From positions 248,001-312,000 of the forward strand of contig NZ_ABLD01000006.1 of assembly GCF_000172415.1 (NCBI RefSeq): DNA of 64,000 nt, read 5' to 3'. The notes under the pieces are model-generated. The model was not told the DNA's origin, did not search any database, and saw only the letters and a list, made by a program, of their open reading frames with translations. Positions within the stretch are counted from its first letter, which is position 1. Each line of letters opens with the position of its first letter. Both the position numbers and the translations under genes were made by a program. This document shows positions 26,725-35,701 of the stretch, piece by piece. This DNA is from Paraburkholderia graminis C4D1M. Lineage in GTDB: Bacteria > Pseudomonadota > Gammaproteobacteria > Burkholderiales > Burkholderiaceae.

Positions 26725-27993
26725 ATGCCGAAGAAGCCCGTCGCAACCAGCAAGCTGGCGAAGAAATCTCCCAGCAAGCGTTCCAGGAAAATGCCTCGCG
26801 CCGACGGCCGGCAGCCGCTCCTGACCGCGCGCCGCAACGCGAGAATGGCGCGCTCGGCGCATGCGTATGTGCGCGGCAGCACGAGCCGGTTCTATGAGTG
26901 GCTCGACGGCATCGAGGGCCACGCGCTGCCCGAAGGTCCGGCGGTGTGGATTTGCGGCGATTGCCATACCGGCAACATCGGGCCGGTCGCGGATGCCTAC
27001 GGGCGCGTCGAGATCCAGATGCGCGACTTCGATCAGACGGTGATCGGCAATCCCGCGCACGATCTGATCCGCCTCGGGCTCTCGCTTGCGACGGCCGCGC
27101 GCGGCTCCGATCTGCCCGGCGTGACGATCGTCCACATGATGGAAGCGCTCGCCGACGGCTACGAACGCGCCTTCGACGAAACCGCGGGTGAGGCCGACAT
27201 TCACGCGGAAAAACCGGAGGCGGTACGCGTCGTGATGAAAGAGGCGATCCATCGTACGTGGCGTCATCTCGCCGAAGAGCGTATCGACGACGCCGAGCCG
27301 TATATTCCATTGGGTTCGCGTTTCTGGCCGCTCGACAAAACCGAGCGGCGCGAGATCGACAAGCTGTGCAGGACCAGGTCGATCGCCGCGCTCGCGACCG
27401 CATTGCGCGGCGCGGGCGCCGACGCGCAAGTCCAGGTGCTCGACGCCGCGTACTGGGTCAAGGGCTGCAGTTCGCTCGGACGGTTGCGCTACGCGGTGCT
27501 GCTCGACATCGACGGCGCCGCGGCCGACGGCGACGACCTATGCCTCGTCGACATCAAGGAAGCCGCGCAGGCCGCGGCGCCGCGCTGCTCGGGCGTGAGA
27601 ATGCCGCGCGATCACGCCGAGCGCGTGGTGGAAGGCGCGCGGCATCTGTCGCCTTCGCTCGGCGAACGGATGAGGCCCGCGCGCCTCACGGACCGCCCCG
27701 TCGTGTTGCGCGAACTGCTGCCGCAGGACATGAAGCTGACCATCGAGCAACTGACCCGCGACGAAGCGACCAGGGCGGCTCGCTTTCTCGCGCTCGTGGT
27801 CGGCAAGGCGCACGCGCGGCAGATGGACCTCGCCGAACGCAAGGCATGGCTGGCCGAGTTGCGCAAGAACCGCTCGAAAACGCTGGATGCGCCCGGCTGG
27901 CTCTGGAAGAGCATCGTCCAACTGGTCAGCACTCACGCGGCCGGCTATCTCGAGCATTGCCGCAAATACGCAACGGGCGTCGGCGAGGGCTGA
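26725..27993 (+). CDS. DUF2252 family protein, kinase-like fold (copy 2)
   Basis: A 422-residue DUF2252 protein. The ATG at 26725 (MPKKPVATSKLAKKSPSKRS) is chosen over an in-frame start at 26656; the first ~30 residues are Lys/Arg-rich and probably disordered. Core motifs are GDCHTGNIG at residues 78-86 and RDFDQT at 100-105, aligning with GDMHLEN/NDFDE of copy 1 at 2717-3919. KGCSSLGRLRYAVLLDIDG and LCLVDIKEA are also shared in outline. The resemblance to aminoglycoside phosphotransferase-like catalytic loops suggests a kinase fold, but no activity is known to me. The gene is monocistronic by context. Confidence 0.85.
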   Translation: MPKKPVATSKLAKKSPSKRSRKMPRADGRQPLLTARRNARMARSAHAYVRGSTSRFYEWLDGIEGHALPEGPAVWICGDCHTGNIGPVADAYGRVEIQMRDFDQTVIGNPAHDLIRLGLSLATAARGSDLPGVTIVHMMEALADGYERAFDETAGEADIHAEKPEAVRVVMKEAIHRTWRHLAEERIDDAEPYIPLGSRFWPLDKTERREIDKLCRTRSIAALATALRGAGADAQVQVLDAAYWVKGCSSLGRLRYAVLLDIDGAAADGDDLCLVDIKEAAQAAAPRCSGVRMPRDHAERVVEGARHLSPSLGERMRPARLTDRPVVLRELLPQDMKLTIEQLTRDEATRAARFLALVVGKAHARQMDLAERKAWLAELRKNRSKTLDAPGWLWKSIVQLVSTHAAGYLEHCRKYATGVGEG

Positions 27994-28085
27994 AGCGCGG
28001 TTTTTTTCACGAAGGGCTAAATATTCGTCCGATGATTGCCGATATACATCGGTAGAGTGACCGGACCCGCCTGCTAGCCCTTCCT

Positions 28086-30419
28086 ATGCTCCTGACCTCG
28101 CCGCAGCACTCCGCCGATGCCGGCCTGCGCCAGCGCTTTCACCAGCGCTCGCTTGAACATCAGCGCCCGCTTTCGACGGTGACGATGGCGTTCACAGTCG
28201 TCGCGTTCCTCTGTCTGGTGGCGGCGCGCGGCCTCGTCGCCGGGCCCGCCGAGCCGCTCGCGTACCGGCTCGGCTGCGCGCTCGTGCTGGCTTTGCTGGT
28301 GCTGGCCATTCCGCTCGCGAAATCGACGTGGACGTTCGGCGCGATCGGCGTGGCCTTCTCGCTGACGCTCGTCGCCGGTCTCGCGCTGAACGTGGCGGGC
28401 GTGCAGCAGCCGTTGCTGTGGACCTTGCCGGCGATGGTCGTGATCCCGGTTTGCGCCGCGCCGCTGTGGCTGACGCCGACGCATTTCGTGGTCGGCAGCG
28501 CGCTTTTCTATGCGGCGGCGATCGGCTTGTTGCCGTCTGCGCCGCACACGGCCGACGTCGATGTGGTCGTGTGGATGTGGATCGCCGCGATCGGCATGCC
28601 GACCGCCGTCGTCTTTCATTTCGGCTTTTACGGGTTCCGGCGCAATCACTTTCTGCTCGAGGATCAGCTCGCGCAACTGGCCGCGACCGATCCGCTGACC
28701 GGCCTGCAAAACCGCCGTGCGTTCGTCGCGCAGGCGGAGCGGCGCCTCGCCGAACTCGCGCGCGGCGGCGAGGCCAGCGCGATTTTTCTCGACATCGACA
28801 ATTTCAAGTCGCTCAACGACAGGTTCGGTCATGCGGTGGGCGACCTCGCGTTGCGCCAGGTCGCCCAGGTTCTGCTCGAGCAAACCACGCGCGGCGACAG
28901 TGTGAGCCGGATCGGCGGCGAGGAATTCGCGGTGCTGTCCTGCGATGGACTTGCCGGCGCGCTGCGCCTTGCCGAGCGGCTGCGCGGTGCGATTGCCGCG
29001 CTCGAGCGCCCGGACGGTCATCTGACCGCGAGCTTCGGCGTGGCCGAGCATCGCGGCGACGAAAACATCATGGTCCTGCTCGATCGCGCCGACGAAGCCC
29101 TGCTACGCGCGAAGCAGTCCGGCAGGAACCGCGTATGCGCCGAGCGGCCGGTGCCGGATGCGCCGCTGCAACTGCTGATCGAGGACGCTTGCGGCACAGC
29201 GGGCGCGGGCGGCTCGCGGCATAAATGGGAAGACTATTACCTGACCTCGCACTTTCAGCCGCTCTTCAGTTTGTCGCATCAGAAGCAGGTCGGTTTCGAG
29301 GCGCTGTTGCGCGGCGAGCTCGACGACGGCACCTTGCTGCCGCCCGCGGTGCTGTTCGCGCGCAAGCCCGCCAACGACGAAGGGGTGCTCGACCGCGCGA
29401 GTCATGCCGTGCATCTGGCGAACGCGCGCGCGTCGCTGCCCTCGGACGGCTGGCTTTTCCTCAACATTCTGCCGGCCACTTTCGTCGCCGAGGGCTATGC
29501 CGATGAACTCACCGGGATCGTGCGCAGAGTGGGGCTCGCGCCGGAGCAGGTGATCCTCGAGATTCTGGAGTCGCACGGCGGCAGCGTCGACGAGATGTCG
29601 CGCGCGGCGGCGTTGTACCGCGAGCACGGCTTCCTGATTGCCGTCGACGATTTCGGCGCCGGTCAATCGAACCTCGACCGGCTGCTGCGCATCCGTCCGG
29701 ACATCGTCAAGCTCGACGGCGAACTGATACGCGCGACCGGGCACGGCACCGAGCAGCCGATCTTGCCGAAGCTCGTGTCGCTGCTGCATCAGGCGGGCAT
29801 GCTAGTCGTGGTGGAGGGCGTGGAGACGACCGAGGAACTGATACTCGCCGTCGAATCGAATGTGGACTTCGCGCAAGGTTATCTGCTCGGGCGGCCCGCG
29901 CCGGAGATCGCGCCGCCAGGCTCGGTGCATCTGCGAATCGACGATGCTTTCGATGTCATCGCGCAAGGCCGCGCGCATCAGCATGCGTTGTTCGAGTCTG
30001 TGGTGGAGCCGTATCGCCTCGCGTTGCGCGAGGCTGCGGACGCGCTGCATGCGGGGGCCGCGATGGAGCGCGCGTTCGCTGCACTTGCGTCGTTCGAGCG
30101 TTGCGTGAGCTGCTTTGTTCTCGACGATTCGGGTCGGCAGGTCGGCCCGGAAGTGCCGGGGCCGGCGTGGAGCATGGAAGGCGCGTCGCTGCATCCGGTG
30201 GCCAATCCGCGCGATGCGCGGTGGGATCATCGGCCGTATTATCGCAATGCCGTGCTGCTGCCGGGTGTGGCGATTGCCAGTAATCCTTATCTTTCGCTCG
30301 CGAGCGGAAGACCTTGCATTGCAGTGACGCTTGCGGCGCAGTTCGCGGATGAGCGCTCGGTGATCGGGGTGGAGTTGGACTGGTCGGCGCAAGGGTTGCC
30401 CTGGCCGGCGGGGGAGTGA
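28086..30419 (+). CDS. Membrane GGDEF-EAL protein (cyclic-di-GMP turnover)
   Basis: A 777-residue protein. Residues ~35-190 hold about six hydrophobic helices (MASE-like sensor). GGDEF domain: signature GGEEF at 277-281 is intact, but the position of the inhibitory-site Arg is Thr (TRGD before SVSRI), so product inhibition at the RxxD site is probably lost. EAL domain: Glu405 in FEALLR, then NILPATF, ILEILESHG, AVDDFGAGQSN, VKLDGELIR, EGVETTEEL and AQGYLLGRP, so the phosphodiesterase residues look complete. A C-terminal ~140-residue domain (RPYYRNAVLLPGV; SNPYLSLASGRPCIAV) resembles Cache-type sensors appended to EAL proteins. Net activity cannot be decided from sequence. Confidence 0.88.
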   Translation: MLLTSPQHSADAGLRQRFHQRSLEHQRPLSTVTMAFTVVAFLCLVAARGLVAGPAEPLAYRLGCALVLALLVLAIPLAKSTWTFGAIGVAFSLTLVAGLALNVAGVQQPLLWTLPAMVVIPVCAAPLWLTPTHFVVGSALFYAAAIGLLPSAPHTADVDVVVWMWIAAIGMPTAVVFHFGFYGFRRNHFLLEDQLAQLAATDPLTGLQNRRAFVAQAERRLAELARGGEASAIFLDIDNFKSLNDRFGHAVGDLALRQVAQVLLEQTTRGDSVSRIGGEEFAVLSCDGLAGALRLAERLRGAIAALERPDGHLTASFGVAEHRGDENIMVLLDRADEALLRAKQSGRNRVCAERPVPDAPLQLLIEDACGTAGAGGSRHKWEDYYLTSHFQPLFSLSHQKQVGFEALLRGELDDGTLLPPAVLFARKPANDEGVLDRASHAVHLANARASLPSDGWLFLNILPATFVAEGYADELTGIVRRVGLAPEQVILEILESHGGSVDEMSRAAALYREHGFLIAVDDFGAGQSNLDRLLRIRPDIVKLDGELIRATGHGTEQPILPKLVSLLHQAGMLVVVEGVETTEELILAVESNVDFAQGYLLGRPAPEIAPPGSVHLRIDDAFDVIAQGRAHQHALFESVVEPYRLALREAADALHAGAAMERAFAALASFERCVSCFVLDDSGRQVGPEVPGPAWSMEGASLHPVANPRDARWDHRPYYRNAVLLPGVAIASNPYLSLASGRPCIAVTLAAQFADERSVIGVELDWSAQGLPWPAGE

Positions 30420-30451
30420 GGGGCGGTTAGATCGTCGCCGGCCGCTCGCTT

Positions 30452-31255
30452 TTAGTACCCGCCTTTCACGGCCGCCGCTGCCTGAACATTGCCCTTATAC
30501 GACGCGGCCAGATCCGCCGCCGCGCGGCTCAACAACCCCGTATCCGTTCCGACCGCGACAAACGTAGCGCCTGCCGCAAGATACTCGTCGGCGATCGCGC
30601 GATCAGGCGCGAGCACGCCCGCGGCCTTGCCCGCATTCCGCACGGTTTCTATGCCGCCGCGAATCGCTTCGCGCACGCTTCTATCGCCCGGCTTGCCGAG
30701 CAGACCCATCGACGCGCTCAGATCCGAAGGACCGAAAAAAACGCCGTCGACGCCGTCGACCGCTGCAATCGCCGGCAGATTGTCCATGCCTTGCACGGTC
30801 TCCACTTGCACGATCACGCACAGTTCGTCGGCGGCGCGGTTCAGGTAATCGGGCACGCGGTTCCAGCGCGACGCGCGCGCCAATGCGCTGCCCACGCCGC
30901 GAATGCCGTGCGGCGGATAGCGCGTGGCCGCGACGGCATCGGCGGCCTGTTCGGCGGTGTCGATCATCGGCAGAAGCAAAGTCTGCGCGCCGATGTCGAG
31001 CAACTGCTTGATCAGCGCGCTGTCGCTGCGCACCGGCCGCACGACCGGATGCGATGCGTACGCGGCCACCGCCTGCAATTGCGCGAGCGTGCTGCGCACG
31101 TCGTTCGGCGCGTGTTCGTTGTCGATCAGCAGCCAGTCGAACCCGGCGGTGGCGAGCAACTCGGTCACGTAGGCATCGGCGAGCGCGGCCCACAAGCCGA
31201 ATTGCGGCGTGCCTTCGCGCAGCGCGCGCTTGAATGTGTTTTGCGGCAAGGACAT
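30452..31255 (-). CDS. hpaI: 4-hydroxy-2-oxoheptane-1,7-dioate aldolase
   Basis: A 267-residue class II HpcH/HpaI aldolase, the last step of the homoprotocatechuate pathway: it cleaves 4-hydroxy-2-oxoheptanedioate to pyruvate and succinate semialdehyde. The ATG at 31255 gives [31 protein letters not shown] carries the catalytic His/Asp region; VQVETVQGM and [12 protein letters not shown] carry the metal-binding Glu and Asp. It is the last gene of the hpaG1-to-hpaI operon, 8 bp after hpaH, and converges on the GGDEF-EAL gene. Confidence 0.95.
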   Translation of the reverse strand: MSLPQNTFKRALREGTPQFGLWAALADAYVTELLATAGFDWLLIDNEHAPNDVRSTLAQLQAVAAYASHPVVRPVRSDSALIKQLLDIGAQTLLLPMIDTAEQAADAVAATRYPPHGIRGVGSALARASRWNRVPDYLNRAADELCVIVQVETVQGMDNLPAIAAVDGVDGVFFGPSDLSASMGLLGKPGDRSVREAIRGGIETVRNAGKAAGVLAPDRAIADEYLAAGATFVAVGTDTGLLSRAAADLAASYKGNVQAAAAVKGGY

Positions 31256-31263
31256 GTGCGCAC

Positions 31264-32067
31264 TCAAATGAAGTTCAAACCAATTCCGCCGAGCGGACCA
31301 TAGTCGACGTGAAAGGTGTCGCCCGCCTTCGCGGCGATCGGGCTCGTGAACGAGCCGCTCAGAATCACGTCGTTTGCGTTGAGCATTTCGTCGTACGGAG
31401 CAATCTTGTTCGCGAGCCACGCGACGCCCGTCGCCGGATGATTGAGCACTGCGGCCGCGAGTCCGCTTTCTTCGACGGCGCCGTTTTTATACAGCAGTGC
31501 GCCGACCCAGCGAAGATCGACATCGAGCGGACGCACCGGACGCCCGCCGAGCACGATGCCCGCATTGGCCGCGAAGTCGGAAATCGTGTCGTACACCTTG
31601 CGCGGCGCGCGCGTGTCGCGGTCGAACTGCTCGATGCGCGCGTCGATGATTTCAACGGCGGGCGTGACGTACGCAGTGGCGTCGAGTACATCGAATAGCG
31701 TGATGCCGGGGCCCTTGAGCGGCTTGCTCAACACGAACGCCAGTTCCACTTCGACGCGCGGCGCAATGAAGCGATCCGCGCGAATGTCCTGGCCGTTTTC
31801 GATAAACATGCTGTCGAGCAGCGGCGCGTAATCGGGTTCGTCGATCTGCGAAGAGCGTTGCATTGCGCGCGACGTGAGGCCGATCTTGCGTCCTTTGATT
31901 ACATGGCCTTCGGCGAGCTTGAGCTTCACCCATTCGCGCTGAATCGCGTAACCGTCCTCCACCGTCATCTGCGGATACGCCGCGGAAAAGTGGCGCAATT
32001 GCGTGCGCGTCTTCTCCGCATGATCGAGTTGCGCCGCGAGATCGCGAATAGTTTGTTGGTCTAGCAT
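31264..32067 (-). CDS. hpaH: 2-oxohept-4-ene-1,7-dioate hydratase
   Basis: A 267-residue hydratase of the fumarylacetoacetase superfamily (HpaH/MhpD type). It adds water to 2-oxohept-4-ene-1,7-dioate to supply Hpa[19 protein letters not shown] holds the Glu-x-Glu metal ligands. [20 protein letters not shown] is the family's substrate loop, and [20 protein letters not shown] is the conserved C-terminal segment. It lies 41 bp after hpaF and 8 bp before hpaI on the same strand. Confidence 0.95.
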   Translation of the reverse strand: MLDQQTIRDLAAQLDHAEKTRTQLRHFSAAYPQMTVEDGYAIQREWVKLKLAEGHVIKGRKIGLTSRAMQRSSQIDEPDYAPLLDSMFIENGQDIRADRFIAPRVEVELAFVLSKPLKGPGITLFDVLDATAYVTPAVEIIDARIEQFDRDTRAPRKVYDTISDFAANAGIVLGGRPVRPLDVDLRWVGALLYKNGAVEESGLAAAVLNHPATGVAWLANKIAPYDEMLNANDVILSGSFTSPIAAKAGDTFHVDYGPLGGIGLNFI

Positions 32068-32108
32068 GATGGTTCTCTATTGAGCCGCTATGAGTGTGTG
32101 CCGGCTCG

Positions 32109-32510
32109 CTACTGCGCTTTGAGCCGCGCATGCAGGTTGTTGTGTTTCCACGTGCCGGCTTCGCTGAATTCGTTGATTTCCAGCGACAACGCGAGCCCGC
32201 ACGTTTCAAACTCATTGGCGAAGTGCTGCTTGATCGTTTCGAACAACGCATCGCCGGTTGCTTTCTTTATCGCGCCAGAGCGGCCTGCGGCAATCTTCAG
32301 GTTCGCGTGTAGAAACGCTGCATCCGCGCGTCCATCGGCAATGCAATAGTGCTCGCAAGGCAGCGCGCGCACGCGAATGCCGCCGATTGGATAAACGCTC
32401 TTCTCCTGGTCGCGCTGCGCGGCGAGGCTCTCAGCGAGCGTATTGCATAAGCGGCTAATACTTTCTCCATCGGCGAGATTAGCGCTGTATTCCAGTGTCA
32501 GATGCGGCAC
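32109..32510 (-). CDS. hpaF: 5-carboxymethyl-2-hydroxymuconate isomerase
   Basis: A 133-residue tautomerase-superfamily isomerase. It converts 5-carboxymethyl-2-hydroxymuconate to its 2-oxo isomer, the substrate of HpaG. The start is GTG at 32510, supported by GGAGGAG 5 nt upstream. After removal of Met, Pro1 (PHLTLEYSANL) is the expected catalytic base. The length is normal (~126 in E. coli). It lies 21 bp after hpaD and 41 bp before hpaH. Confidence 0.93.
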   Translation of the reverse strand: MPHLTLEYSANLADGESISRLCNTLAESLAAQRDQEKSVYPIGGIRVRALPCEHYCIADGRADAAFLHANLKIAAGRSGAIKKATGDALFETIKQHFANEFETCGLALSLEINEFSEAGTWKHNNLHARLKAQ

Positions 32511-32531
32511 GATAACTCCTCCGTTTTCGAT

Positions 32532-33395
32532 TCAGGCGGGCAGCGGCGTGACCGGAAAGATCGCATTGATCTGCCCGGTTCCCGAACTGCCGAAATACGG
32601 CGTAATCACTTCCACCTTGCCGTCATAGCGGTCCCAGCCTAGCGCGCCAAGCAGCATTGCCGTGTCGTGCATGCCGCCTTCGCCCCAGCATTTTTCGTTG
32701 TAGAGCGGCAGCATGTCGCAAAAGGTTTTCCAGTCACCGGCTTGCCAGAGCTCGACAACCCGGCGGTCCATCTGTTCGAGAAAGGGACTCCACACTTTGT
32801 GCATGAACTGCTCGGCGGTGCCGTTGTCGGCAAAGTGATGACTCAGCGACCCACTCGCGAGAATCGCAACCGCGCCGTCATAGCGTTCTTCGATTGCCTT
32901 GCGTACCGCGAGCCCGAAGCGCGCACTCGTTTCCAATTGATGCCACATACACCAGCCTGCGACCGACACGGTTTTGAAATGCTGATCGCTGTTCATATAG
33001 CGCATCGGCACGAGCGTGCCGTATTCGAGCTCAAGCGTGGTTTCGCTATGCGCGCGGCTTTTCACGCCGATTTCGTTCGCGGCTTCGGCGATCAGATTGC
33101 CGAGTTCCACATTGCCGGGATACGCATACGGCATGTTCTTGATGAAATGCGGCAGTTCGTTGCTCGTGTAGACGCCTTCGAATTTCGGCGCGCAATTGAT
33201 GTGGTACTCGCTATTGACGAGCCAATGCACGTCGAACACGACAATCGTATCCACGCCCAATTCGCGGCAACGCCGGCCGATTTCATGATGGCCGTCGATG
33301 GCGGGCTGACGGCAACCTTTATGCGGACCGTCGAGTTCGGACAGATATAACGACGGCACGTGTGTCACTTTTGCTGCCAGCGCGAGCTTACCCAT
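32532..33395 (-). CDS. hpaD: 3,4-dihydroxyphenylacetate 2,3-dioxygenase
   Basis: A 287-residue class III (LigB-type) extradiol dioxygenase. It opens the ring of homoprotocatechuate to 5-carboxymethyl-2-hydroxymuconate semialdehyde, using Fe(II) and O2. KVTHVPSLYLSE gives the first metal His and VVFDVHWLVN a second. ASGSLSHHFADNG holds the acid-base His pair. GAGGAG sits before the ATG. It follows hpaE by 60 bp. The class III type distinguishes it from the unrelated VOC-type HpaD of some other bacteria. Confidence 0.95.
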   Translation of the reverse strand: MGKLALAAKVTHVPSLYLSELDGPHKGCRQPAIDGHHEIGRRCRELGVDTIVVFDVHWLVNSEYHINCAPKFEGVYTSNELPHFIKNMPYAYPGNVELGNLIAEAANEIGVKSRAHSETTLELEYGTLVPMRYMNSDQHFKTVSVAGWCMWHQLETSARFGLAVRKAIEERYDGAVAILASGSLSHHFADNGTAEQFMHKVWSPFLEQMDRRVVELWQAGDWKTFCDMLPLYNEKCWGEGGMHDTAMLLGALGWDRYDGKVEVITPYFGSSGTGQINAIFPVTPLPA

Positions 33396-33455
33396 CGCGG
33401 TCTCCTCTTCTGTGCCGCGAGACCTTGCGGGCCTCGCGTGAAATTGTCCGGCGTG

Positions 33456-34913
33456 TCAGACGCCCCAGCGCGGAATGTGATGCGAGCCGAGCGACACGCA
33501 TATGTTCTTCGGTTCGAGGAACACTTCGTAGCTCCACGTGCCGCCTTCGCGTCCCACACCTGACGCCTTCGTGCCGCCGAACGGTTGCCGCAAATCGCGC
33601 ACGTTCTGGCTGTTGACGAAGCACATGCCGGCTTCGACGGCAGCCGCGACGCGATGCGCGCGTCCGCTGTTTTCGGTCCAGATATAGCTCGAGAGGCCGT
33701 ACGAGATGTCGTTCGCGAGCCAAATTGCGTCGGCTTCGTCGTCGAATGGAATCAGGCACGCGACCGGGCCAAAGATCTCTTCCTGCGCGATACGCATGCG
33801 ATTGTCCACATCGACGAAAACCGTGGGCATCACGAAGTTGCCTTTGCGCATGGCCTCGGGCAAATCAGGTGTATCGAGGCCGCCGCACGCCAGCGTCGCG
33901 CCTTCTTTCGGGCCGAGTTCAATATAGCTGCGCACTTTGGCCAGATGCCCCTGGCTGATCATCGGGCCAATGATCGTGCTGTCGGCAAGCGGGTCGCCTA
34001 CCGTGAGGCGCTTTGCACGCTCGATAAAGCGCTCCGCAAACTTCACGTAGATCGACTTCTGCACCAGAATGCGCGAGCCCGCAGTACACCGTTCGCCGTT
34101 GTTCGAAAAGATCATGAAAATAGCGGCGTCGAGCGCGCGTTCGAAATCGGCGTCGTCGAAAATAACGAATGGCGATTTGCCGCCAAGTTCCATCGAGAAC
34201 TTCTTGAGACCCGCGGTCTGCACGATCCGGTTACCTGTCGCGGTCGATCCGGTGAACGACACTGCGTGCACGTCCGGATGCGCGACGAGCGGCTCGCCGG
34301 TTTCCTTGCCGAAGCCGTGCACGACGTTCAGCACGCCGGCCGGAATGCCGGCTTCCAGCGCGAGATTGCCGAGCATCGACGCGGTCAGCGGCGACAACTC
34401 GCTCATCTTGAGCACCGCCGTATTGCCGAACGCAAGGCACGGCGCGACTTTCCACGTGGCTGTCATGAACGGCACATTCCACGGCGAAATCAGCGCGCAC
34501 ACACCGACTGGATGGAACAGCGTGTAATTCAGATGCGTGTCGGTCGGATAGGTATGACCGTCGACGCGCGTGCACATCTCGGCGAAATAGCTGAAGTTAT
34601 CGGCCGCGCGCGGCACGAGTTGCTTGCGCGTTTGCGAAATCGTCTGGCCGGTATCGTTTGTTTCGGCTTCTGAAATATCCGGTACGTTCTTCGCGATCAA
34701 TTCGCCGAGCTTGCGGATCAGCTTCGCGCGTTCGGCGGCGGGCTTGCTCGCCCATGCGGGAAAGGCTTCTTTTGCGGCTCGCACGGCGGCATGCACTTCT
34801 TCTTCGCCGCCGCGCGCCACTTCGGCGAGTACTTCCTGCGTCGCCGGGTTGACCGTTTCAAAGTAGTCTTTCGCGCCGGCTGTCTTGCCGTTGATCAGAT
34901 GTTCGATTCGCAT
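33456..34913 (-). CDS. hpaE: 5-carboxymethyl-2-hydroxymuconate semialdehyde dehydrogenase
   Basis: A 485-residue aldehyde dehydrogenase that oxidises the ring-cleavage product with NAD. The ATG at 34913 (MRIEHLINGKTAGAKDYFET) has AAGGGA upstream; the same frame is open far into hpaG2 but that part is not coding. MELGGKSPFVIFDDADF holds the general-base Glu and NGERCTAGSRILV the nucleophilic Cys. It lies between hpaG2 (29 bp) and hpaD (60 bp). Pathway context fixes the substrate better than sequence alone would. Confidence 0.95.
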   Translation of the reverse strand: MRIEHLINGKTAGAKDYFETVNPATQEVLAEVARGGEEEVHAAVRAAKEAFPAWASKPAAERAKLIRKLGELIAKNVPDISEAETNDTGQTISQTRKQLVPRAADNFSYFAEMCTRVDGHTYPTDTHLNYTLFHPVGVCALISPWNVPFMTATWKVAPCLAFGNTAVLKMSELSPLTASMLGNLALEAGIPAGVLNVVHGFGKETGEPLVAHPDVHAVSFTGSTATGNRIVQTAGLKKFSMELGGKSPFVIFDDADFERALDAAIFMIFSNNGERCTAGSRILVQKSIYVKFAERFIERAKRLTVGDPLADSTIIGPMISQGHLAKVRSYIELGPKEGATLACGGLDTPDLPEAMRKGNFVMPTVFVDVDNRMRIAQEEIFGPVACLIPFDDEADAIWLANDISYGLSSYIWTENSGRAHRVAAAVEAGMCFVNSQNVRDLRQPFGGTKASGVGREGGTWSYEVFLEPKNICVSLGSHHIPRWGV

Positions 34914-34942
34914 TGCGTTGTCCCTTTTCTTTATGCTGCCGA

Positions 34943-35701
34943 TCACGCGCGGCCAAAATCCGCGTCGGATGCAATCGTGTTGACGAGGCGGCCCAGACCG
35001 TCGATCTCGCACACTACTTGGTCGCCGGCATTCACATTGACGATGCCTTCCGGTGTGCCGGTCAGAATCACGTCGCCCGGCGCGAGCGTCATGAAGCCGC
35101 TGAGGTATTCGATCAGCGCGGGAATGTCGGTCACGAGATCGCGCGTGTTGCCGCGTTGTTGCAGCGTGCCGTTGACGAACGTGCGCAATTCCAGTTGCGT
35201 GACGTCGTCGATATCGGCAGCGTCGACGAACCACGGGCCGAGTACCGTCGCGCCGTCGCGATTCTTTACGCGCAGGTTCGGGCGGTAATAGTTTTCGAGG
35301 TAGTCGCGGATCGCGTAGTCGTTGGCGATCATGTAGCCGGCCACGTGCTGCATCGCATGTTCGCGTTGTACGTTGCGCGCGGTTTGCCCGATCACCACAG
35401 CGAGTTCGCACTCGTAGTGCATGAAGGCCACATCGGCGGGGCGGCGAGTGAAGCCGCGATGACCGAGCACCGTACCCGGTCCCTTCAGGAACACCAGCGG
35501 CTCTTCCTGCTTGTTGAACTGCAATTCTTTCGCATGCTCGGCGTAGTTCAATCCGAGTGCGAAGATGGTGCCGACTTCGACAGGCGCGAGCCAGACGACC
35601 TGCTCTTCGGCGCATATACGTCCGTCCGCAAGCTGCACGCCTTTCGCGTGCGGATAGGCTTCGTGAATTGCGCCTGCATAGGCCACGCGGCCGCGCATCA
35701 T
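34943..35701 (-). CDS. hpaG2: HpaG2: 5-oxopent-3-ene-1,2,5-tricarboxylate decarboxylase subunit
   Basis: A 252-residue FAH-superfamily protein matching the C-terminal half of E. coli HpaG. It decarboxylates 5-oxopent-3-ene-1,2,5-tricarboxylate to 2-hydroxyhepta-2,4-dienedioate. HYECELAVVIG gives the paired Glu ligands and MIANDYAIRD the Asp ligand, so the metal site is complete. The signature GFMTLAPGDVILTGTPEG follows near the C-terminus. The ATG at 35701 overlaps the hpaG1 stop by ATGA; a second ATG immediately follows at 35698. It pairs with HpaG1, as a split version of the bifunctional enzyme. Confidence 0.93.
   Translation of the reverse strand: MMRGRVAYAGAIHEAYPHAKGVQLADGRICAEEQVVWLAPVEVGTIFALGLNYAEHAKELQFNKQEEPLVFLKGPGTVLGHRGFTRRPADVAFMHYECELAVVIGQTARNVQREHAMQHVAGYMIANDYAIRDYLENYYRPNLRVKNRDGATVLGPWFVDAADIDDVTQLELRTFVNGTLQQRGNTRDLVTDIPALIEYLSGFMTLAPGDVILTGTPEGIVNVNAGDQVVCEIDGLGRLVNTIASDADFGRA

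Noticed and set aside
28029..28052. CCGATG ... CATCGG inverted repeat before the GGDEF-EAL gene
   Set aside because: Only 6-bp arms 12 bp apart; expected by chance in this composition and without supporting context.
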